Shown here piece after piece: positions 11,201 through 23,200 of a stretch of DNA of 46,366 nucleotides (positions are counted from its first letter, which is position 1; each line of letters begins with the position of its first letter). The notes beneath the pieces are model-generated. The model searched no databases, was not told where the DNA came from, and saw nothing but the letters and a program-made list of their open reading frames with translations. The position numbers were made by a program, and so were the translations under genes. The DNA lies in contig NC_049982.1 of NCBI RefSeq assembly GCF_000003815.2, positions 8,559,241 through 8,605,606 on the forward strand, read 5' to 3'. Origin of the DNA: Branchiostoma floridae (taxonomy: Eukaryota; Chordata; Leptocardii; Amphioxiformes; Branchiostomatidae).

Positions 11201-14200
11201 ACTACCATGGGATGTAGTTGCACTTAATATGCAGCTCTCTTACTGTAACACCACTTGCCTTCCAGCTGTTCCAGAATCGGGGTTACCACTCCCTGCCACG
11301 TCTGAGGAAGGTAGAGTATGCTATCCAGCAGTGATGACGTCTGACTACAGCATCCACAGAAGTCTTGCATTAGTCGTGAAGATTGAACATTTGCATGTCG
11401 CCAGTAACCAGAGCACCGTTTTCTAATTTTGCAGGATAACCAGCCTGACAGATGCACAGCATGAGAATCCCAACATAACAGTTGTTTCATTTCACCTCCT
11501 AACTATAAACTCTTTAGTTTTGCTGGGTATCTTAAGATTGCCACATTAATTAAGAATAAATATAAATTTAAAGATATCGGTGAATGCAGTTGCAGTAATT
11601 CCTGAGGTATGCACACTTCACATTGTCACTGATAAAAGATAGTGGATACTATCTGAAATGTCTGACCATTTCCAAAATCAAACCCAGTTGCTTGAATAAC
11701 TGCTTTTTGGCATATCTTATTAGCTGGATTTAACCTTCATTGATGTATGCACACTTCATCTAGGTTCATTCTTTAGAAGGCAACATGGTGGTATTTTTTA
11801 ATGTGGCAGTCTTTGAAGGTACCCAGTGTGATTATGAGAGTCCACATTACAAGGAACATATAACATGTACAGAATGCATGGTTTATGATTAGACACTGAA
11901 TGTGAGCATGAAATCCTTTCTGACAGTGGTCATCATGGTTTAGGTTTCAGGACCAAATGTTGAATTAATGCAGGCTATTCCTTTCAGTGATTTTCACAGC
12001 ATGGTAAAATTTGAACCTGTATGTGTGTAATTGCCCAATCAAGTTTGTATTGTACATTCCCTAACTCATAATGCATATCTCTGACCACCCAAACATTGAA
12101 GGGAGCAGCCTGTCTCTAAGTCTTGCCTGCTGTAAACATTGTTTTACTGAATCATCCTGATTACCTCTGAAGATTGTATCTGACAAAACCTGTTATTATA
12201 TTGCATTTTGATATTACATGTACCTACATGTAGACCCAAACGGTCTATCTTGCCTATGGTAGCTAATGGACTGAATAAAGTTTTTTAAAAGTTTTCTCTT
12301 CAAATTTCATATGGATACACATGACCTAGCTTTTGCTACAAATAGACCCACATCACTGTATACCACACATAGCCCAGAATCTGATGATACATGTTCACTA
12401 ACACTACAGTGTTGATCGCTGTTTTTTCAACCAGGATCATTTGCACGGCATGGAACTGCATTTACTAATAGATGTATGTAAAAAGCTAATCAAAGAGTAG
12501 TAATTCACATACTGTAAAAATGTACAAAAGCTAATTTGTCCTCTCTGTTCCTTGTTCTCCACCAGGACCCTACTCCCAAGCCGGCCATGCCAGACCCTGC
12601 CTTCACCTCCACACCTATCAACACCAACACTGAACAGCTGAGCATTCAGGAACTAGGTACAGGTACTGGTACACTTCACTAACATTGGCATGCAGGGCCA
12701 CAGGCCTTCTGATGGGCTGTTGCAGACAGGAAAGGAAAGAAAACCTTTAAACAGTTAAACAGTATCTTTGGTGGATACTTTGCAAATAAAATCTTATGTT
12801 ATGAAGTTGGTGATTCACTTCAAGTCACCTGGATGGGGGCAGCGTAAACCGTCTCGCATCAGCCATACAGTGATTTACATCATTTACCCGGACTCCAGGA
12901 AGAGTAATGATGTACCATCATGTATCCATCACTAATGGAGAAATGAGCAAATCCCAACCAAAACAAACCAAACCAAACATATCAAGTGTGGCATAGTACT
13001 TTTATGCCACACTTGGTAGGATTTTGAAACTAACAACTATATTTCTCAAGGAGTAAAGGCTGAAATTTAGATCAGTTACTGACATTTATTGAAAGAACAT
13101 TTGGGATTTGAAAATTTAAGGTCTTGCTATTCCTTGTTAACAATGTAAGAGAAAGTTTCACGGTGTCCTCTTGTGACTTCCTTGGTGCAACAGTTCCTGG
13201 TGTGATGCATGCTATGAGAAGGAAATAACTGTCACTTTTAATAGTTTTGTCTGCATGATTGGAAATGCATGAAGTTCATAGTTATAATGCATGGATCATG
13301 TAATGTTTTCAAACATCATTTCATTACTTTAATCAGCACATCAGTTTGTCATTTGCATGTTCAATGTTCTAGCTGTTACTAAAGTATAATTATATCTATT
13401 TTGCGTTATTGGATTATCCCTGTGTTTGAGAGTTATGACGAATGCAGTGAATTAAGAAAGAGTGAAAATCTCATTATGTCCTACTGAAGACAGTTGCAAG
13501 TGTTGAGTTGACACTGCAGCGTGAGCTGCACAACTTTGTGGCCTATGTGTTTGAAGGACTTTACCTTTAACATGTACTTTTATGCTGATCGCTTGCCTGC
13601 TCCCTTACCTTATTCAGACACGTCCCATGAAGGCCAGGTTCCCAGCACCATCAACGAGACGCCCCAGACTACGGTAGAGAACATCGAGGCCGAGCAGGTG
13701 GAGAAGGAACCCGTCATGGAGTCACCGCCCAAACCTCCCCGCCTCCGACCCCAGGCAAGGTCGTCCAGTCTGGAGGAGATCAAGGTCATCTCAGATGCAG
13801 ACAAGGTGACTTTGGCAAGCTTGGCTTCCAGCTGTGATAATCATGTTTTTTTTTGTTCTTTGCAAGGAAAGGGTAACGGGTTTAGAACCAGTGAGATCAT
13901 TGTTATTGTTGTCGTGAATTGTTGACATTGTTCATCATAGGCAGAGGACAATGATTTCGACAGCCCAGTTCCTCTCTCCCTCCGATGGTGGAGACGATCG
14001 TTCCGCAGTAGCAAGAAGTCCACGGTCAGGTCCAGAAGTCAAGAACAAAACAGACACACTCAGTGTTTAGTAGTATTTCAGTGGGCTAAGGGAACATGAT
14101 GTGTGTGACTGACTTTTGAGGTGGCAGCCATTTGCCTCTTTGGTGTTACATTGCCTCTTCTTGGGGCAGTGATGACTTCCTCCTGTAGGTTGCTCCAGAA

Positions 14201-17200
14201 CTACAAGGTGTCCTGTAAGGCATATTGCCTGTACAGTGTATTGTGCTGAGGTCGTCCTGTGTAGTGCTTTGGTGGCAAGGTTAAGGTGGTGTACAGTAAG
14301 GCCACACCAGTTTGTTGCAGTTTGGATAAAGAATTAAATACCTGTAAAAAAATTCTTTAAATGTTGCCTGCATACATTTGTGAAATGACATAAGTAAATT
14401 ATGTATTCGGTATAAGAAGATGCCTCAAAATGCATCATAAAAGCTAACTTTATACATACTGCAGTATATATCTTGAAATGATGCTTTGACTTGGTGTTGC
14501 CCATGTTTTGTGTAGTACAACAGATTGAGTGTTCATCTCTGTAGGATCTTTTTGCTATGCTCTTGTTGTCTCTGAGTCTGTCCCAAAAATTCCATGGTAT
14601 GTATTTGACTATAATAATTTTCCTTGAAACCACCCTGCAGAGTCCGCCACCACAGAGCAAGTTCAACACGCTGCCTCCGAAGCAGAAGCAGCCCCAGCAG
14701 CAGCAGGAGCCCGGCCTGATCACCAGGAAGGGGCGGGGCCTGGGGTCCTTCGGGAAAGGTTTCCTCAAGCTGCGGGGAGGCAACAAGAGCACCAGCGCAC
14801 CCAACCTTTGTAAGTACTCATCACCACCATCATCATGTTGGGTGGCTTTCTTTCCAAGAGTTACTGTCTGAAAAAATGTACTTAGCAACCTTGACATTTT
14901 TTTGTGTAGCTCTTTTTTCATTCCATATGTACATCTTTATTATGTACTTTTCTGAAATAGTTGTCGTTCTTCACAGTGTAAATCTTTTCACAGCTTTTTC
15001 CTACTATAGGTTTGTAAACCTCTAAGTTATAGTGTCTGCAATGTCAGTTTATATGTACGTGTACAAGAGATTTGTGCTCGTACTTAAAGTCTTAGACATA
15101 CATGTAGCCAAATCTATAGCTAGATGGAAAGTGGTGAAACCATGGGAGGTCTTTTCAGAGAGACGATTAGTTTATTTGACCAAGAAAAAAACAAAAATGT
15201 TGTGAGAAGTGTCTGTCTTGTACAGCGTCTTCACTCTTTCTAGAATGATTTTTTTTTCTATATTCATTCACATCACAGTTGTCCTCTAGTTGTCTATTGT
15301 CACAGCAATGATTTCTTCATCATGTCTTTGAAAGTTTAGCTATGACACGAAAATTACACAAGTCTTGTTTTAGGCTCGAAAACCATGACAAGTATGATAC
15401 AGCTATACAAGAAATGGAGGCTGGTCAAGACAACCAAATCATGAACTTCTCTTCTCAAGCCTGTCTCTTCTATCTCTGTCCACTGTCTGTCCTCCGTACC
15501 AGCCACTCCCCCTCGAGGGAGGCGGCCCCACCTCAGCAGAATAGAGGAGATCGATGGCCACGCCACCCTAGGGCCAAACACTCAGGAGATCCGCCTTCTT
15601 TCAGATGACTACAGCCCTTACCATGACTACAGACTGGTCAGGGAGGCCAGGGGAGGGCCCTGGTACCTGCAAGGTTCTCCCTTCATCCTTCCCGCCTTTG
15701 CTTGTGTGGCAGCTGAAACATCTGTCTTCTCCATTCCTTTTCTTTCTGTTGTCATCAATGTTTTCATGGCTTTTGTTTTCACCCAGGTTTTCATTTCATG
15801 TCTGCTACAGGCTCGTTTTCTGCTTCTGTGGTGTCTTCCTGCCCCATCTGCAGCTGCCAATGAATTTATGTTGTTGTTGTTGTTGTTGTTGTTGTTGAGG
15901 TCTCCATTTCATGTCTGCTCCAACCTTGTTTTCTGCTTCTGTGATGTCTTCCTGCCTCATCTGCAGCTGCCAATGTCTTCATGTTGTTGTTGTTGTTGAG
16001 GTCTTCATTAAATGTCTGCTCCAAGCTTGCTTCTGTGATGTGTTTCTGCCTCATCAGACTGCAGCTGCCAATGTCTTCATGTTGTTGTTGTTGTTGGCTG
16101 GCCTTTGTTTGTTATGTCCCTTTTTAAGGTGGTGTTCCATTTTGCCTCCGTTATATTCGGGGCAAGTCTGTGTTGCTTTTCAGATCATTTTGTTTGAATA
16201 TTTGTGCCAGCAGTCTTTTTTGTTTCACAATTAAATCAAAGAAAGAATCATCACTGTCTTCCTTTACAACTGTGTTTTCTACCAAGTACCATTAATATCT
16301 AGTACATGTACATGTATTACTCCTTTGATTTACACTCAATGATTTGACAAAAAAAATAATTCATTCAACTGATTCAACTGCTTTGTATACATGCACTTTT
16401 GCTACAAAGATTTACCTATTGTATTGCCTGCTGCTTTTTTATAGGGTGTCTGTTTATTAATTTTGTACCTGACACTACTTGTTGCTTCAAATCTAATCAA
16501 TATCTTCTACTGCATGCTCAGCTTGCTTTGCAGGAAGTGATAGTAAGTCTTACTTTGCTCCTTTTAGAAACAACCCTGACGTTGTTACTGTATAGTTATC
16601 TCAATCTTGTCTAGAAGACGCATCCGATATGTTGTCAAGAGCTAATATGTCATCCATGAACATTGGTATTTACATGTTGTATGACATGTTCTCACAGTAG
16701 TCAAATGTTGAACATTTCTTTGAGATATGAATTCCGCAATATACAGTATATGTGTCTGTATATACATACGGCTCTTGCTTTCCATTCTATGGTATTTTTC
16801 AATAGCTGCATTAAATAAAATGGAGCATTTTAGACAGAATCTTCATTTGAGTAACTCCAAATCCATATTCTGATACTGTCCAGCTCAAACTGAGGCAGGG
16901 TCAGACAGCGAGCTGGATTCAATCTCCGCCCACCGGGCTCAACCAATCAAGATGGAGGGGGATGAGAGGTTCGGCTACGAGCCCAAGAAGAGAGGAAACA
17001 CCATCAAGAGATTCTTTGGCAGGTGAGGGGATATTTGCAACACGTTGTTCATTCTTGTACATGTAGGTAGAATAGATAATACTTTTTGATGATTGATGCC
17101 AAACAAAACTCTTACAACTGAAATAATAGCAGATGTATGTTGGTTGCAGTAGTGATGAATGAATAAACTTTATTTCTTTACAATTGTACATGTACATAGT

Positions 17201-20200
17201 ACAATGTATGGCAGTAAGTCTGAAACAACAAACCATTCACACTGTATATTTTGCCCTTAGTAGTAAAAGTGTCATGTTTCCTTGTATGGTGATGCTGCCA
17301 CTGTCCATTACAGTAGGAAAGACTTTGTTGCTTGTTGGTATTTCGGAAAGTGAGCTGAAACCTGAGTTTAGCTCAGATGAACAAAATGAGCAGTTCAGAT
17401 AATCTTCCAATTTGTTTGACAGAGAAGTCAGATGCCATAACTTATAGCAATATTTTCAGGTTCATTGTACCGGGAAGTTCCCCTAGCTCTTTTTGACGAA
17501 TAAAATGAACAGTGCACCACAGCTTAAACTCTGTCTGTAGGATTGTGAATAGTGCATGTTAGGTGAATGACACATCCAGGATTCAATCTGATGACTTCCA
17601 GAGGCAGGGTCAGTGTCTACTGAACAATGTATGCTACACTATTTGTAAAAAGTGCTATATTGAATGTTTGATCTCGTCATGTTACCAATGTTTGCAGGTT
17701 GAAGAGAAGTGCGTCTACTACCTTTAACCCCGATCGTGATGTTGAGTACGAGGAACCTTCGCCGTTCAGACGAGGGGGACGGTACCGGGCCACCGCGGGA
17801 CCAAGGCTTGGCTGGTCGCGGGACCTCAAACCTACCACGTAAGGATCATGATCATGGTCTTAGACATTTTAAAGACGTTAAGTTGGTTACTAAAACTTAT
17901 GACAGCTGTTTAATGAACGTTTATGGAAACATTCTCGATAGTGGCTTATAGTTTGTCACTGTATATGGATACTGTCATATTTGTCTCTTTTTCTCATGTC
18001 GTTTTGTTAAAAATATATGCTTTTCCAGACTTGTATGTTGCACTTGTGTGTATGTATATTCTATTTCTAAAGCTTCAGTTACTCAGTGTAGCAGATGTCA
18101 CTGTAGTGTAGTAGAGAGTGACTGTGTAACTTGCAGGAATGGCTATGCTTAGTATACCTGTTTCTGGCTGTCAGTACCTACCACTGTGAGAGGACAATCA
18201 GTACATTTGCTAAATATATACCTGCAGCATTTCTGACAAACAAACTCGCAGTACATGTAGCTGCTAACCAAAACAGGAGGCATTTGGAGGAAACTGGCAA
18301 GACCTTCTGTTTGCCATGTTGAAACATGGAACCCTGACCTACTCTTAGTCAAGACACTAAATGTTGAGGAGAGATCAACGTAGAATACAGTTTCTAGTTT
18401 AGGTTCTCACAACAACTTACTCTGCTTACACTTCTAGTTGTATGTTTGGTTGATAGCTCTCTAAACCTAGCAGAATGCTAACTGTAGAACAGTTTAACAT
18501 AGTAGCTGTACATTGAAGCATGGTATATACATACATTAGCAGGGAACATAGTGGCAGTGAGCCTGCCACGCCCAAACGGAGCCCGACCTCGCCCTCTGGC
18601 AAGACTGATTGGAACAGGCCATTCTCCCCGACGCGAAAACAGCTGAGGGGGGAAACCTGGTGAGCGGAACAGCCACGTGATGTCTTGGTGAACGGGTGCA
18701 CTTGGCAGATAGAACAGCCGTCTAACACTTCAACTCAGACTACTACCTCCTCCACAAGGTCATGCATGACCTCTAGCCTATTGTTTCTTCTTCTTGTAGT
18801 GACCCTTCACCTGTGGCTTTCCATCCCCTTATGTAGCCACCATTGACCTATAACCCCTCATCAGTCATCCAACATTCTGGAGTAACCCTGGCTTGACATA
18901 CATAGTTTCAGGTTTTTCATACATACCCAGATCACAGCACAATGTGGTTATTCATACATGTACATGTGCTAACTACTCTCTGCAAGGTAACGTATGTCAT
19001 GATAGAGTAAGCTTCTCAATATACAAGCTTCTTTCTAGGTGCTGAGCTCCAACATACACTCTATGCATTATTCCTGTCTTCTAAAGTTCAGCTCCCATTG
19101 CAACTAGTGGCTTGCCATTGCAACTTGTGGCTTGCCACTTTTCAGCTGTTTCTGTGTTATCTTTTGCTGAGCTACCATGACATTTTTCTCTGCAGATTGT
19201 CCTTCAGTTGTGTTCATTGCGTGTGGCTTATAGGTGGCATACATGTACGTGTGTATATAGGTTGCTGTTTGCAGTGGACATGTTGTAGTGATTATGGTGT
19301 AGCAACTGTACAGCTAACAATTCTGCATTTCATTTGGAGTACTTTACACTGTACATATACTGGTAACTCATGTTTTGGGTGCTGTGCTGTGGAAGCATGT
19401 ACAGATTTGTACATGAAACATTCATTTGTGGTGCTGGTTACAGGATCTTAATTCAATAACCTCGTAATGTTTTCTCTTTTTATGATGGTTGTAGTTCTGT
19501 ACGATAAAGGCAGACACGATTCTGAATCATTGTCAAAATGATGCAGATTGTGGTGGTCTGTATTGTGAATAGAGTTTTCACACTTACATGTAATATACTA
19601 AATGTATATTTATACCTGGCATACATTTTTTTGACTGGCTATGTAAGAAAAATCAATCAAGAAACAATTTTTAAAAGGTAAATCTAGTAGCAAGCATCAA
19701 TCTCTCCTCTCTCCATTAAATGGAACAGCTTGTACATGTACTTACAAATTTGCATAGTTATACACAGTGACGAATGTTGGCTGTTGTGTTTTCCAGTGAC
19801 CTTGACACGCCCTTCGCTAAGTGGGACCCGGACCAGGTGTGCCAGTGGCTGCACGAGCAGGGGCTGGGCATGTACGTGGGCAATGCCCGGGGCTACGTCA
19901 AGAGGGGAGAGACTCTGCTCAGGTCCTCACCACATGACCTGGAGAGGGTAGGTGGCTTCCCATGTCTGATCGTAACTTTGTAGAAAAACAGATCATCCTG
20001 AAAGAAATGATCACTGTAGATATCAGGAAAAGAGGAGGAGTTTGCTTGACCATTGTAGACTGAATCAAGGAACCTCTGGAAGATGAAAAAGTTTTACTAG
20101 TTATATACTTGTACATGTTAATGTACTCCATGTTTATAACTATTTTCTACATTTGTGCTTGTCACATCCTGGGATAAATAAGAGTTGGTTTATGATAACC

Positions 20201-23200
20201 AGGTAGTGGTTCAAGACTGATACTTCTGGATGAATTTTTCAACGTACAACATATGGCCTGGTATGAAAGACTGTCTCAGAATGAAAGTAGTCCTTTATGC
20301 AACATATGACACTTATCCATAGATTTATTGTAATTGTCAAGTTCTGCAAGTATTAGAGTGCAGGGGTAAAGATGAGTTAGAGATGTAGACAAATATAGCT
20401 GTGTAGTACTAATTGACATCATCTTCCTTTTGTTTCCCAGGAACTAGGCATTAAGAACTACCTGCACAGGAAGAAACTCCAGCTGGCCCTCCAGGCCATC
20501 GGGTCAGAAGACACCAGTAAGATGGGGGAGCTGGATCACAACTGGGTCACAAGTATGTCCTCTTAATTCTGCCATGAGTTTTCTCCTTACAGTTCAAACT
20601 TCATATCCATTGTAGACAGATAGAGCTTTACAAATGGCAAGTGAATTTCATTGAAGGTCGTCATTCTAGATGACTGTTGAAGACATGAAAAAGTACAATA
20701 TGTATTTTGTTGGCAACTTCAAATGTTGTAAATATACAATTTCTGCAAGAACTGGATATGTGTTAATCTTTTGTGTTTTAGATCTGTACTTTCTAAATGA
20801 TGAGAATGTTACTAAAATTTTAAAAACTTAACATTATAAACAATGTATTCTTGCTTTTCATTGCGCATTGTAGGTATGTAGTATATATTCATAAATGTAA
20901 TAATGTTTTCTTCAGGGTGGTTGGATGACGTTGGTTTACCCCAGTACAAGGACCCCTTCAATGAAGCAAGGATTGATGGGAGGATGTTGAACTACATGAC
21001 TGTGGTAAGTCAGTGGCTACTATAGGTAACAGTCATTCAAACAACTCGGCATATTTTAGAAATGGTCCAGACATTTATCAATTCATCCAGTACATGTAAC
21101 AGTTGATTAAATATTACTTTGAGTATGATTTAAATGTCTAACCATCATCGAGGAAACATGTTTTTACTGCTTAGATTGCAGTAGTTTTTAGTAATCCTTG
21201 TCCCATACTCACATGATATCCCTTGTTATTTGCAGGATGACCTGTTCAAGTTGAACATGACTAACGTTCTTCACCACCTCAGCTTTAAGCGTGCCATCCA
21301 GGTGCTGCGGCTGCAGAACTTTGAACCCAACTGTCTACGCAGGAGACCCACAGAAGAGGTACAGCGTCACTTTAAGTTTTCATTCATGTACAAATTTGGT
21401 TACAACAACTTTGATTAAATCATGTGTATTATTAGATGCAATAGAATCTTACCATGATTAAGACTTACCTCAATGTTTGTCATATCAATAATGGTAGGCA
21501 AAATTAATGTAGTGGTGTTTGTGAAGGGGGAGTCCTTTGTTTTTGACTCTGAGTAGTTTCTCAACATCATTGAATGCTTAGGAAAACACAGTGGTGTCAT
21601 GAGAGGAATACTATAAGAACTAAAAGCATTTTGTCTGGCATATAAACTATGCATTATGAAAAGTTTGACAGTCAAGTTGCTGGTTTATGCTGTTTTGCTT
21701 TAATTTTCTGTACTGTACATGTACAGTCCACAAGTGTAGTGTGAAGTACAATGTAGTGTCATCCTAATGAGCAACATTCAGACATATTATGTTACTTTCA
21801 GATTTTGTGTGTCACCAATGTTAACTGTTTTTATAATGTATGTTTCTTTGTTTAATAATGAGGGGGAGGAAATACATTTTTATGGCAACCTTGCTGCAAA
21901 AAAAAAACAACTTTTATCTTTCATGATCCCTGCATTTTTTTTCCATGCCAGGTGTGATGTTGAGCTGCTTTATTCCTGCTTGCCTTTTCCCCCCAAGCAA
22001 TCCAGTCATCTCCATTTCAGCAGCCTTTTTGTGCTCTTTTGCTTACCTCTGGACCATACACTATCTGAAAGACAACATCCTAAATTAAAGTTTCTATATC
22101 CATTTTTATGTAATGTTTCTGAGAGTTGATTGTAACTATTCCTGCCACACAGGATGGACATCGTCAGACCCATCCCTATGTTTTTAAGGTTGTACAGTCC
22201 TGCTAGTTCCATTTTGTTGTGGTTGGAGCTTTTCTGTGTTCTGTGTGAGGATAGTTTGTGCTGTGATACTAACAAATTCTTGAGACAGGATTGTTTATTC
22301 ATTGTATCTATCCATCTTAGCCAAGTGGGAAACAAAATGGAAGACAACTCCTGATTTTGTATGCAGGGGTCATAGATTTATATGACTGAATATTGTTGAT
22401 TAAAAAGTCAGCAAGACTTGCAAATACTAGCTCTTTCAACTTCAATATTTTGTGTTTCAACAACAGTATGTTGTGTACATGCTTATTGCTCATTTTTGCG
22501 TGAATTCTGAACAGCCTTGTTGTGGCATTCAGTTGAAAGCAATGTAAGTGTGGAGCATTTCTGTTGTAATACTTGTAGTGTAGAATCATTTTTAAACGTA
22601 TTTTTAACTAACTGATTCTAAGCAGTCTTTCTCCTGCTGCTTCTTTCCTTTGTTTGTGTGCCCCACTTTAATTTCAGCTGCTGCATTTCAGTTTCTCTGC
22701 ACCTGCATCCTCCACTGTTTTGCCCCCCGGTGTGCAGTGCCTGTGTTGCATCCCCCCGCTGCATTACTGCGGTATCTCTCACACACGTCACGTGGATGAT
22801 AATTCCGAGTATTGATTGTTGCCTCTTCTCCCTTCTTCCCCTATAGACATGGCAGGACGGTGTCGACGTACTGGTGCGAGCCAGACGTCGGGTAAATCAG
22901 ACCGTGTGGTACTAACCTCACCCTTTGTCGCGCACACTACCATGCCATGCTTCCTGTATGTGTGGTCATGTGCCCTTCAGTAGGAGCTGTCCGCTGATCC
23001 TAACAATAAATCGTTCTGTCTTTATTACACGAGAAAGTACAGGACTCTTACTAGAAAGTTATAACAACAAAAAAAGGAAAGTGATCATGAACCAGTTTTG
23101 CTCACTGAAAGGGATAATCTTCCACTTGTTCTGACAGAGAAGACAGAAACCATGTTAAGTATTTACGGTTCATTTTACCTTGGAAGCTCCTTCTAACAAG

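Noticed and set aside
11224-11490. Minus-strand frame, possible retroelement remnant
   Set aside because: No reverse transcriptase or other motif; it overlaps the candidate micro-exon on the plus strand.
14334-14921. 195-codon minus-strand frame
   Set aside because: It is antisense to the real SAPNL exon and owes its openness to that exon's codons; no domain seen.
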